Assembly: GCA_028821035.1 (NCBI GenBank)
Contig: JAPPHP010000452.1
Location: 1 to 8,579 of the forward strand
Length of the DNA stretch: 8,579 nucleotides
DNA from: Gammaproteobacteria bacterium
GTDB taxonomy: Bacteria; Pseudomonadota; Gammaproteobacteria; Pseudomonadales; Azotimanducaceae
Direction of reading: 5' to 3'
Part shown: one piece after another, positions 1-5,324 of the stretch
Numbering within the stretch: the stretch's first letter is position 1
How the letters are laid out: every line of letters begins with the position of its first letter
The notes under the pieces: generated by a model
The model's database searches: none
Told to the model about the DNA's origin: nothing
Seen by the model: only the letters and a program-made list of their open reading frames with translations
Made by a program: the position numbers and the translations under genes

Positions 1-335
1 AGTTGTTCGAAGGAGATGCCGTCATGCACACTGCACGTTGAACAGCTCCCTCAGTCGCCCACCGCCGTGATGAGGAAGTCGGCTTCCTCGCAGAGCGCTT
101 CCAGGCGATCGGGGCGACACGGGTTGCCGGCGTTGCGCTTGTCGAAGAAGTCGACTTCCCGGCAGCCGTGGCGGTCGGCGAACAGCGCCGCGGTCTCCCG
201 CAGCAGCACGTCGGCGTTGTGTTTCCCGTTCGTCAGCAGCGCTATCCGCTGGCCGTCGAGAGTCTCGAGGCGTGGCGCCAGGCTGCGCTCGATGGGGGTT
301 CCGGACCCTCCCGGGTCCATGAGGCGAATGGTCAT
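1..335 (-). CDS. UGSC-family selenoprotein with in-frame TGA as selenocysteine; partial (C-terminus beyond window)
   Basis: The gene starts at ATG 335-333, preceded by a strong GGGAGG ribosome binding site four bases upstream. A naive reading stops after 94 residues at TGA 53-51. Read through, residues 91-105 are AVGD-Sec-GSCSTCSVHD, and the frame stays open to the window edge at about residue 112. This is the signature of the UGSC (seleno)protein family, whose members carry AVGD-U/C-GSC-S/T in a redox-type motif (family knowledge). The part before it also fits the family: a PRLETLDG segment near residues 21-28, LLTNGKHNAD near 33-42 (usually L-D-N-G-K-x-N-A-D), and ITAVGD at the end of a predicted strand. 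Cys58, Cys73 and Cys82 are additional thiols. No signal peptide or membrane segment is seen, so it is probably cytoplasmic. A SECIS-like hairpin follows the TGA. The biochemical reaction is not known to me; a thiol/selenol redox role is inferred from U-x-x-C. The gene lies downstream of the 349-aa family gene on the same strand. Confidence 0.9.
12..49 (-). promoter_or_regulatory. Bacterial SECIS-like hairpin just 3' of the Sec codon
   Basis: Starting one base after UGA, the minus-strand RNA can fold with a lower stem GGAG/CUCC and a middle stem UGUU/GGCA (with two G-U pairs). After a small internal loop comes an apical stem CGUGCA/UGCAUG (one G-U pair) closed by the loop GUG. The first loop base is a G lying 20 nt after UGA. 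This agrees with the general bacterial SECIS pattern: a stem-loop inside the coding region with a G among the first two loop bases, about 16-37 nt from UGA. The folding was done by hand and no energy was computed. Confidence 0.72.
51..53 (-). other. Predicted selenocysteine (UGA) recoding codon, Sec95
   Basis: The TGA interrupts an otherwise continuous family-type reading frame at exactly the position where the family has Sec or Cys. The four following codons read Gly-Ser-Cys-Ser, then Thr-Cys-Ser-Val-His-Asp. Random readthrough of a genuine stop would not be expected to yield this signature. Recoding needs SelA, SelB and tRNA-Sec, which must be encoded elsewhere in the genome because none is in this window. 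Confidence 0.88.
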
Positions 336-372
336 GGGTCCTCCCTTCCGTAACGCCCGTGCCCCAAGCCTA

Positions 373-400
373 CCTCAATCGAGGGCCCCTCAATCGAGGG
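373..400. repeat. Two copies of a 13-bp direct repeat, period 15
   Basis: CCTCAATCGAGGG occurs at 373-385 and again at 388-400, separated by two bases. Each copy is itself a short inverted repeat (CCTC/GAGG). The repeat covers the last codons and the stop of the ATPase remnant, so that the minus strand reads Ala-Leu-Asp-stop followed by Ala-Leu-Asp-stop again. It looks like a local slippage or tandem duplication in decaying sequence. No regulatory role is evident. Confidence 0.7.
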
Positions 401-717
401 CAGCCACCCGGTCCCGCAACGCGGGGCAGTCCAACACGGACAGCACGCTGATGCGCTCCGTCACCGGATAGGAGGCCGTGCCGGGGCACACGACGAACAG
501 TTGGTCCAGGCGTAGCCGTGTTCACGAGGTTGTACATGCTCCTGCTCACGTCGGGCGCCTTGCTGAACGACGAGAACCCGAAGGACATTGAACACGTGCG
601 GCGCCCGTTGCATCTCGTCGAGAACCACCAGGCCACGCGGTGCGCGCAGCACCATTTCCGGGTTGGCCAGGCTTTACCTTGAAAATTCGGAGTTGGCATC
701 CGAATTCTCGAGGTTCA
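390..717 (-). pseudogene. Remnant of a DUF4143/AAA_14-type ATPase
   Basis: Two pieces in different minus-strand frames resemble one family. Around 673-569 the frame reads SLANPEMVLRAPRGLVVLDE followed by MQRAPHVFNVLRVLV. This matches the Walker B stretch (hydrophobic-hydrophobic-D-E-x-Q-R-x-P, then F-x-V-L-R-x-L-V) of ATP-binding proteins with an N-terminal AAA_14 domain and a C-terminal DUF4143. Around 521-390 another frame reads LDQLFVVCPGTASYPV and ends in ALRDRVAALD-stop, resembling the extreme C-terminus of the same family (V-V-Y-P-G-T-x-x-Y-x-L). The P-loop, sensor and most of DUF4143 are absent. A TAA at 676-674 and a frame change interrupt what remains. An intact member is about 380-420 aa, so this is debris with the N-terminus and a large internal segment deleted. 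The upstream limit near 717 is approximate. No product is expected. Confidence 0.65.
681..709 (-). terminator. Stem-loop downstream of the 349-aa family gene; possible weak terminator
   Basis: Eleven-base arms, 681-691 and 699-709, pair with a single mismatch around a 7-base loop. On the minus strand the 3' arm ends in AATTTTC. The hairpin starts 24 bases after the TGA of the 349-aa gene. It is unusually AT-rich for this window. There is no clean run of U after the stem, so termination is uncertain. It could instead be a scar left by the event that brought in or deleted the ATPase gene. Confidence 0.45.
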
Positions 718-733
718 GAGGCGTGGCCGGCAG

Positions 734-1783
734 TCAACAGTCGATGCACACCCCGATGGGCTTGTGCTGCATGAGCGAGCCGCGGCCCCGGCTCCACGAC
801 GGAACGAACGCGGAGTGTCCGCCCGCGTCGGCACCGGCCACGGTGATCAGGATGTCGTCCGCGACCATGCCGCGGTGCATGTCCTCGCGCCCCTGGTGCT
901 CGTACACCTGCGGCACGAATTTGGCGACGGCCTTCATGTCCGCCACCGACCGCTTCGCGTGCTCGAACAGGTACTCGCGGGCGTCGGCCCGGCTCCACCC
1001 CGTGCCCGCGACGATCTCCGCATGCTCCGGGGACAGGATCACGACGGACTGGCCGGCGGTGATCGCCCCGAGATTCGCCATGGAGTCGGCCACGCAGTCG
1101 AGGATCGATTCCGGCGTGTTGCCGCCGTGGTTCTCCACGTTGCAGAAGCCCGCGCCGGCGAACACCGTCACGCTCGAGATGTCCTCCCCATAGCCCTGCT
1201 CTACGTGCAGCGGCGCCCAGGGGCAACGGTCGGCGCGCTCCGCGATGCAGAACGAGTACTTGCCGGGGTGCCCCTGGGTCGACTGGTCCGCGATGCCGGG
1301 GATCATCTCGAAGACGTTCATCACGATGAGGCGCATCGCGCGGCCGATCGTCGCGTTGGCCCGGTTGCCGGGGCCGAACACGTTTCCCGCACTGTTCATG
1401 CCGAGGTCCGTCACGGCGGGGCCGCTCACGACGAGGAGCTGCGCGGAGCCCCCCGTACTCGCCGTCGAGGCATGGAAGTTGTAGCCGGGTTCGTTGGCCG
1501 CCTCCAGCGCCGCGACGATCACCGGGAAGTACTCCGGCAGGCAGCCGGCCATCACCGCGTTCACCGCCGCGGACAGGATCGTGCACTCGTTCCCGGTAGC
1601 CGGGTGCGTCGCGACCACGGTCTCCGGCGGACGGCCCTCCATCGCGGCCATCGCCTCGATCCTGCCAGTCTCGGGCGGAACGACCGGAAGCCCGTCCGTC
1701 CAGCCCTGCTCATAGCAGAACTCGATGGCGTCGAGGGCGTCGCCCTCCACGTCGTGGGTGGTTGCGAGTCCTTCGATGGACAT
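734..1783 (-). CDS. Conserved protein of the GWTDGLPVVPP family, UGSC selenoprotein neighbour
   Basis: The protein has 349 residues, starting at ATG 1783-1781, two bases after the RDD gene's stop; a GAGG lies about nine bases upstream. It opens with EFCYEQGWTDGLPVVPP (residues 21-37). It continues with a NAVMAGCLPEYFPV block (75-88), an STGGSAQLLVVSGP stretch (109-122) and a GPGNRANATIGRAMRL block (137-152). Then come HPGKYSFCIAE (172-182) and WAPLHVEQGY (189-198), and it ends GVCIDC. I recognise this as a conserved uncharacterised family often seen near UGSC proteins. That association is from memory and not tested. It has no signal peptide or clear membrane segment. It is cysteine-rich (Cys23, 67, 81, 179, 187, 214, 230, 346, 349), including a C-terminal C-x-x-C, which would suit thiol or selenol exchange. 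The next intact gene downstream is the selenoprotein. No enzymatic activity can be assigned from sequence alone. Confidence 0.8.
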   Translation of the reverse strand: MSIEGLATTHDVEGDALDAIEFCYEQGWTDGLPVVPPETGRIEAMAAMEGRPPETVVATHPATGNECTILSAAVNAVMAGCLPEYFPVIVAALEAANEPGYNFHASTASTGGSAQLLVVSGPAVTDLGMNSAGNVFGPGNRANATIGRAMRLIVMNVFEMIPGIADQSTQGHPGKYSFCIAERADRCPWAPLHVEQGYGEDISSVTVFAGAGFCNVENHGGNTPESILDCVADSMANLGAITAGQSVVILSPEHAEIVAGTGWSRADAREYLFEHAKRSVADMKAVAKFVPQVYEHQGREDMHRGMVADDILITVAGADAGGHSAFVPSWSRGRGSLMQHKPIGVCIDC

Positions 1784-1785
1784 GG

Positions 1786-2286
1786 TCAGGCGACCTCTGT
1801 AGTGGCGTCGTCCGCCCGGACGACGATCGTGCCGGCAAGGTAGTCGTGCAGGCAGCGCCGTCGCTCTCCGAAGATGAACAGCGGATCCACCAGCGCAAGG
1901 ATCGGACCCGCGAACGGCACCTGCGTGATGGCCTGCACCACGATGAACCGCAGGCCGTACGATTTGACGAGGGGAACGATCTCCCGCGTGCGGGTATCCA
2001 CGATGCGCACCCCAACCAGCCGCTTGCCCACCGTCTGGCCCCGCGTCACCAGCCACCGTCCGTTGATCACGCCGAAAACGACGATGCTCAGCAGCAGGAC
2101 CGAAACCACGGCCGTGGAGTCCTGCCGCATGACCCCTTCGAACCATCCCAGCGCATAGGCTATGCCGCCCGCAACGGCCCCAACGATGATCGCGTCGATC
2201 AGATAGGCGCCGAGCCGGGCGCCCCGACCGGCGAGGTCTTCCTCGGCCGTTCCACCTTCGATGTCCCTCGTGTCAGGCTCGCTCAT
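1786..2286 (-). CDS. RDD-family integral membrane protein
   Basis: The protein has 166 residues. It starts at ATG 2286-2284 with GGGAAGGGA a few bases upstream. A TTG 15 bases further up would also be in frame but would overlap this ribosome binding site. The RDD hallmark Arg and Asp pattern is present: GRGARLGAYLIDAIIVG near residues 21-37 and LHDYLAGTIVV near 147-157. Also present is the family's mid-region G-x-T-x-G-K-R-L-x-G-x-R-I/V motif (residues 83-95). Three hydrophobic segments are seen, roughly residues 25-46, 59-80 and 110-135. The acidic N-terminus is probably cytoplasmic. RDD proteins are small membrane proteins of varied roles, some linked to ion transport; substrate prediction is not possible. 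Its stop is only two bases before the next start, so translation of the 349-aa gene is probably coupled to it. This suggests a membrane partner for that protein. Confidence 0.88.
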   Translation of the reverse strand: MSEPDTRDIEGGTAEEDLAGRGARLGAYLIDAIIVGAVAGGIAYALGWFEGVMRQDSTAVVSVLLLSIVVFGVINGRWLVTRGQTVGKRLVGVRIVDTRTREIVPLVKSYGLRFIVVQAITQVPFAGPILALVDPLFIFGERRRCLHDYLAGTIVVRADDATTEVA

Positions 2287-2340
2287 GGAGTCCCTTCCCA
2301 ATCAGCATGAATGGCGCCTAGCGTAGCACCGCAAGGGCTC

Positions 2341-3030
2341 TCAGGCCGGCTCGACGACCACGGCGTCACCGATCGGCTCGGTGCAACGCGAACCCTTGTT
2401 GCGGGCGTTGCCGACGTAACTCGACACGGGCACCGCGGCGAGTACGCCGGGGAGCCGCGGAGCGAACAGCTCGCGGAGCGCACCGGAAGGCATCTCGTGG
2501 TCCATCCACACCTCCGCGTCGGCGCTCGACAGCATCAGGGGCTGGCGGTCGTGCAACCACTCGAGCTTCGGATGCACGGGCGTCGTCACGACCGCGAAGC
2601 TGTACAGCACTTCCTCTGTCTTGCGGTCTCGCCATCGGTCCCAGACGCCGCCGAGCAGCAGTGGGCCTCCGCCGGCCGGCTCGACGTGATACGGCAACCG
2701 CCCGAGCGGCGAGTCCGTCCACTCGTAGAACCCGTCCACCGGCACGACGCACCGGCGGTAACGGAACGGGTCGCGGAACGTGCCGCTCTTCTCGAGGTTC
2801 TCGCACTTCGCGTTGAACGTCGCGTAGCGCGGCTTGGCGGTCTTCGACCAGTACGGCGTCAGCCACCAGCGGGCCCCGAGCGCCGCGTACCCCTCGGCCT
2901 TCCAGCGCACGATCCAGGCGGTCTCGGTCGGCGCGGTGTTGAGGTTCTCTTCACCCGGGAACGGCTCGCCCGTCATCGCGAGGAACACGTCCTCGACCAC
3001 CTTGCGCGTCGTGCTGAACCGCCCGCACAT
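2341..3030 (-). CDS. SOS response-associated peptidase / abasic-site DNA-protein crosslink protein (SRAP, YedK/HMCES family)
   Basis: The protein has 229 residues, close to the family's usual 220-230. The start is ATG 3030-3028, which gives Met-Cys-Gly-Arg-Phe so that Cys2 becomes the N-terminal residue once Met is removed. GGAGAGG precedes it. Family hallmarks are in order: Cys2 (thiazolidine crosslink to abasic sites), LNTAPT (30-35), ARWWLTPYW (53-61), FNAKCE with Asn73 (72-77), VDGFYEW with Glu103 (98-104), and HDRQPLML with His160 (160-167). These correspond to the crosslinking Cys, Asn, Glu and His of E. coli YedK. The protein shields abasic sites in single-stranded DNA. It was named for genomic association with SOS genes. 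The RDD gene follows 54 bases downstream on the same strand, so co-transcription is possible, but no functional link is evident. No LexA-like operator was recognised upstream. Confidence 0.95.
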   Translation of the reverse strand: MCGRFSTTRKVVEDVFLAMTGEPFPGEENLNTAPTETAWIVRWKAEGYAALGARWWLTPYWSKTAKPRYATFNAKCENLEKSGTFRDPFRYRRCVVPVDGFYEWTDSPLGRLPYHVEPAGGGPLLLGGVWDRWRDRKTEEVLYSFAVVTTPVHPKLEWLHDRQPLMLSSADAEVWMDHEMPSGALRELFAPRLPGVLAAVPVSSYVGNARNKGSRCTEPIGDAVVVEPA

Positions 3031-3057
3031 GGACCTCTCCGGTCGTCGCCTCGGCGC

Positions 3058-3063
3058 ATCATA
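3058..3063 (-). promoter_or_regulatory. Candidate -10 element for the SRAP gene
   Basis: On the minus strand TATGAT (five of six matches to TATAAT) lies 27 bases upstream of the SRAP start codon, leaving room for the GGAGAGG ribosome binding site in a leader of about 20 bases. The region 16-18 bases further upstream is GC-rich and has no recognisable -35 hexamer, so this call rests on the -10 alone. Confidence 0.35.
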
Positions 3064-3107
3064 GCGTTCGGCGCGCTGACGGGCGTCCCGGCGGCAGCGG
3101 TCATGGC

Positions 3108-3136
3108 TTGCATTCCAATAGCCCATCGGCTATACG
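3108..3136 (+). promoter_or_regulatory. Promoter of the XRE/nucleotidyltransferase module, probably leaderless
   Basis: TTGCAT (3108-3113) and TATACG (3131-3136) are separated by exactly 17 bases. They match the -35 consensus at three and the -10 consensus at four of six positions. The expected transcription start, 6-7 bases after the -10, coincides with ATG 3143. No Shine-Dalgarno sequence lies between them, so the mRNA probably begins at or next to the start codon. Confidence 0.55.
3118..3133. promoter_or_regulatory. Inverted repeat overlapping the -10: likely autoregulatory operator
   Basis: ATAGCC-CATC-GGCTAT is a perfect 6-bp inverted repeat with a 4-base spacer. It lies between the -35 and -10 and runs into the -10. 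Binding there would block RNA polymerase. The adjacent gene encodes an XRE-type HTH protein, and such antitoxins usually repress their own operon by binding a palindrome at the promoter. Binding by this protein is inferred. Confidence 0.6.
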
Positions 3137-3142
3137 CCTCGC

Positions 3143-3475
3143 ATGGTGCTTGCGAGCCTGGTGTTCGAGGCGCGACGCCGCGCCGGTCTGACGCAGGCGG
3201 CACTCGCCGCCCGAGCCGGGGTCCCGCAATCGACCGTCGCGCGGATCGAGACGCGTGCCAGGTCCCCGTCAGCCGCGATGGTCGAACGGCTCGTCACCGC
3301 GGCCGGATTCGAACTGCGGGTCGGCTTGGGACAGCCTGACACGGCCACAGCTTCGTTGGTCGAGCGCACCCTGCGGCGCACTCCGGCCGAACGCCTTGCC
3401 GACGCCACACGCGCGGGGCGGTTCGTGTTGCGGGCAAGGGCCCAGCTACGCCCGGGCGGCAGTGGCGGCACCTGA
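3143..3475 (+). CDS. XRE-family HTH protein, putative antitoxin
   Basis: The protein has 110 residues. A helix-turn-helix of the XRE/Cro type spans about residues 5-60: RRRAGLTQAALAARAGVPQS followed by TVARIETRARSPS. LTQ starts the first helix of the motif, and QSTVARIE is the recognition helix. The C-terminal part contains RTPAERLADATRAGRFVLRA (79-98), an alpha-helical tail of the kind found in small HTH proteins paired with nucleotidyltransferases. The expected role is DNA-binding autorepressor and neutraliser of the neighbouring gene's product. The last 14 bases overlap the start of that gene in another frame, so the two are translationally coupled. There is no ribosome binding site; see the promoter entry for probable leaderless expression. 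A plain transcriptional regulator without antitoxin activity is the alternative. Confidence 0.8.
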   Translation: MVLASLVFEARRRAGLTQAALAARAGVPQSTVARIETRARSPSAAMVERLVTAAGFELRVGLGQPDTATASLVERTLRRTPAERLADATRAGRFVLRARAQLRPGGSGGT

Positions 3476-4007
3476 GTTCGATCCCGAACGGTTGCTGGCC
3501 GCGCTCGCGGACGGCGGCGTCCAATGCGTGCTGATCGGCGGCATGGCCGCGATCGTGCACGGCGACGTTGGTGTCACCCTCGATCTCGACATCGCCCCCG
3601 CGTTTGACGACGACAACGTCGAACGGCTGGCCGCGGTGTTGCGCGGGCTGCAGGCACGAATCCGGGTGGAGGACGAACCGGAGGGGTTGCCTTTCGACTG
3701 CTCGGCCGAGTTCCTGCGGAATCTGGGCCCGGAGGGGATCCTCAACCTGACCACGTCATGCGGCGACCTGGATCTGACGTTCACTCCGAGCGGCACCGGG
3801 GGCTACGAAGACCTCCGCCGCGATGCCTTGTCGCTCCCCGTGGGCGGCGCCACGATGCTGGTCGCGTCGTTGCCGGACGTCATACGCTCCAAGGAGGCCG
3901 CGGGACGAGACAAGGACCGCGTCGCGTTACCCCGATTGCGCGCGCTACTGGAGCGGCTGCAAACACGTCCACGGACGGGCGCCGACGATCCGGACGGCCC
4001 TGGGTAG
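3462..4007 (+). CDS. Nucleotidyltransferase-fold protein, putative toxin of a toxin-antitoxin pair (AbiEii/DUF6036-like)
   Basis: The protein has 181 residues, starting at GTG 3462-3464 inside the end of the HTH gene. The start was chosen because homology-like sequence begins at once (EFDPERLLAAL). Minimal nucleotidyltransferase signatures are visible: VLIGGMAAIVHG (residues 23-34, the Gly-Gly loop), LDLDI with Asp41 and Asp43 as the metal-binding pair, and GDLDLTF (101-107) supplying a third acidic residue. LNLTT (95-99), GTGGYEDL (111-118) and VASLPDVIRSKEAAGRDKD (134-152) are typical of the group of stand-alone proteins encoded next to small HTH genes. Such proteins transfer nucleotides to a cellular target, for example tRNA in characterised relatives; the target here cannot be told. 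The active-site acids are intact, so it should be functional. The C-terminus after about residue 168 is low-complexity. An alternative is a non-toxic house-keeping nucleotidyltransferase. Confidence 0.8.
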   Translation: MAAPEFDPERLLAALADGGVQCVLIGGMAAIVHGDVGVTLDLDIAPAFDDDNVERLAAVLRGLQARIRVEDEPEGLPFDCSAEFLRNLGPEGILNLTTSCGDLDLTFTPSGTGGYEDLRRDALSLPVGGATMLVASLPDVIRSKEAAGRDKDRVALPRLRALLERLQTRPRTGADDPDGPG

Positions 4008-4076
4008 TCGGGGCAGCGCCGGGGTCGGGCGATGGCTTTGGCGGCGCTTGTCGGCGTGATAACTTTACGCCGCCGC

Positions 4077-4106
4077 GCGGGCGCACCACGCCCGTGCGGG
4101 CGCACC
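4077..4106 (+). repeat. Repeated GCGGGCGCACC and GC-rich hairpins upstream of the acyl-CoA dehydrogenase gene
   Basis: GCGGGCGCACC is present at 4077-4087 and 4096-4106. Within the block GGGCG/CGCCC and GTGC/GCAC can form two small adjacent hairpins, 34 bases before the ATG. There is no U-run, so it is not a standard terminator. It may influence the leader of the downstream mRNA or have no function. The rest of the 132-base gap (4008-4139) shows no convincing promoter to me. Confidence 0.35.
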
Positions 4107-4139
4107 TTCCAGGTTCCGACTGGCCAAGAGACAGGTTTC

Positions 4140-5324
4140 ATGACAGCGATCGACGACTTCCGCAGCGAGACGCGCGAATGGCTCGCCGCCAATTGCCCTT
4201 CCGGCGCACGCGGGCCCGGACCGGTCCCCACCGGCAGCACGAAGATCCGCATCCACGACGCCGACACCGAACTCTGGCTCGAGCGCATGGTCGAGAAGGG
4301 CTGGACGGCCCCGACGTGGCCGGTGGAGTACGGCGGCGGCGGACTCTCCAACGACGAGTACATGGTGCTCATCCAGGAGATGCGGCGCATCGACGCCCGC
4401 GCACCCCTGGCCGGCATGGGCACGTCGCTCATCGGCCCGACCCTGCTCGAATACGGTACCGACGAACAGAAGCAGCGGCACATCCCGCCGATCGTGCGCG
4501 CCGAGAGGGCGTGGTGCCAGGGCTACAGCGAACCGAGTTCCGGGTCGGACCTGGCGAGCCTGCGCACGCGCGCCGAGGACCACGGTGACCACTTCGTCGT
4601 CAACGGCCAGAAGATCTGGACGTCGGGCGCCCAGTTCGCGGACTGGATCTTCGCCCTGGTGCGCACCGACCCCGACGTGCCGAAACACCAGGGCATCAGC
4701 TTCGTGCTGATGGACATGCACCAGCCCGGCATCACCGTGCGGCCCATCCGCCTCATCAGCGGCAACTCGCCGTTCTGCGAGACCTTCTTCGACAACGCCA
4801 TCGCCCGCAAGGAGGATCTCGTCGGCGAACTGAACAAGGGCTGGACGGTCGGCAAACGCCTGCTGCAGCACGAGCGCGGCAGCATGGCGTCGCTGGTCGG
4901 CGGCGGCGTGGCGGCGGACGCCGGACCCACCCTCGAGGGCGAGGCGAAGTCGTATGCGGGCGAAGACGACGGGCGCATCGCCGACCCGGACCTGCGCCAC
5001 GAGGTCGTCACCCACAACATGAACGACCTGGCGTTCCGCCTGACCCAGCGGCGCGCGGTGGAGGAGGCGCGCGGCGGCGGCACGCCCGGCCCGGCCACGT
5101 CGATCTTCAAGATGTACGGCACGGAGCTGCAGCAGGAGAAGTCGTCGCTGTTCGTCTCCATGCGCGGCACCCGGGGGCTCGGCTGGTCCGGCGACGCGTT
5201 CGACGAGCAGTCCCTGGAGGACACCCGCACGTGGCTCTCCAATCGCGCCGCGTCGATCTACAGCGGCTCGAACGAGATCCAGCGCAACATCATCGCCAAG
5301 CGCGTCCTCGGGCTGCCGGATTGA
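4140..5324 (+). CDS. Acyl-CoA dehydrogenase family protein (FadE-type)
   Basis: The protein has 394 residues, the normal size for a FAD-dependent acyl-CoA dehydrogenase, which introduces a 2,3 double bond into acyl-CoA. It starts at ATG 4140-4142 with a weak AGG upstream. The family's regions are in order: an N-terminal helical domain with WPVEYGGGGLS (60-70); CQGYSEPSSGSDLASLRTRA (126-145), the flavin-contact signature; VNGQKIWTSGAQFADWIFAL (154-173); and LLQHERGSM (241-249). The C-terminus is YSGSNEIQRNIIAKRVLGLP (374-393). In medium-chain enzymes the catalytic Glu follows that Tyr, but here Ser375 occupies the place. Glu245 in HER aligns by eye with the alternative base of isovaleryl-CoA and long-chain dehydrogenases. 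The substrate is unknown. The stop codon overlaps the start of the peptidase gene by four bases. Confidence 0.93.
   Translation: MTAIDDFRSETREWLAANCPSGARGPGPVPTGSTKIRIHDADTELWLERMVEKGWTAPTWPVEYGGGGLSNDEYMVLIQEMRRIDARAPLAGMGTSLIGPTLLEYGTDEQKQRHIPPIVRAERAWCQGYSEPSSGSDLASLRTRAEDHGDHFVVNGQKIWTSGAQFADWIFALVRTDPDVPKHQGISFVLMDMHQPGITVRPIRLISGNSPFCETFFDNAIARKEDLVGELNKGWTVGKRLLQHERGSMASLVGGGVAADAGPTLEGEAKSYAGEDDGRIADPDLRHEVVTHNMNDLAFRLTQRRAVEEARGGGTPGPATSIFKMYGTELQQEKSSLFVSMRGTRGLGWSGDAFDEQSLEDTRTWLSNRAASIYSGSNEIQRNIIAKRVLGLPD
5321..5324 (+). promoter_or_regulatory. Stop/start overlap TTGA coupling the two genes
   Basis: The four bases serve as the start TTG of the peptidase and, shifted by one, the stop TGA of the acyl-CoA dehydrogenase. 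The sequence just upstream has no good Shine-Dalgarno motif (only a GGG about ten bases before), so the peptidase probably depends on ribosomes terminating on the dehydrogenase gene. TTG starts usually lower expression. Confidence 0.6.

Noticed and set aside
370..699. 109-aa minus-strand frame between the 349-aa gene and the selenoprotein as a gene
   Set aside because: It is out of frame with both ATPase-like pieces, shows no coherent similarity and lies over decayed sequence.
546..1586. Second minus-strand open frame overlapping the 349-aa gene
   Set aside because: It is Arg/Gly-rich out-of-frame sequence within the real gene. The other frame carries conserved family blocks throughout.
764..1843. 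Long plus-strand open frame opposite the 349-aa family gene
   Set aside because: It has an Arg/His/Ala-rich composition with no recognisable motif. It exists only because of the third-position GC bias of the true minus-strand gene.
2287..2301. Earlier TTG start for the RDD protein (five extra residues)
   Set aside because: The extra bases include the GGGAAGGGA ribosome binding site that serves ATG 2286, and the added residues carry no family similarity.
3031..3126. N-terminal extension of the SRAP protein from 3126
   Set aside because: Family function needs Cys directly after the initiator Met. The ATG at 3030 gives Met-Cys-Gly-Arg-Phe and has its own ribosome binding site.
5231..5320. Longer N-terminus of the peptidase starting inside the acyl-CoA dehydrogenase gene
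   Set aside because: It would add an Arg/Gln-rich, motif-free segment ahead of the signal peptide and overlap the upstream gene by about 90 bases.
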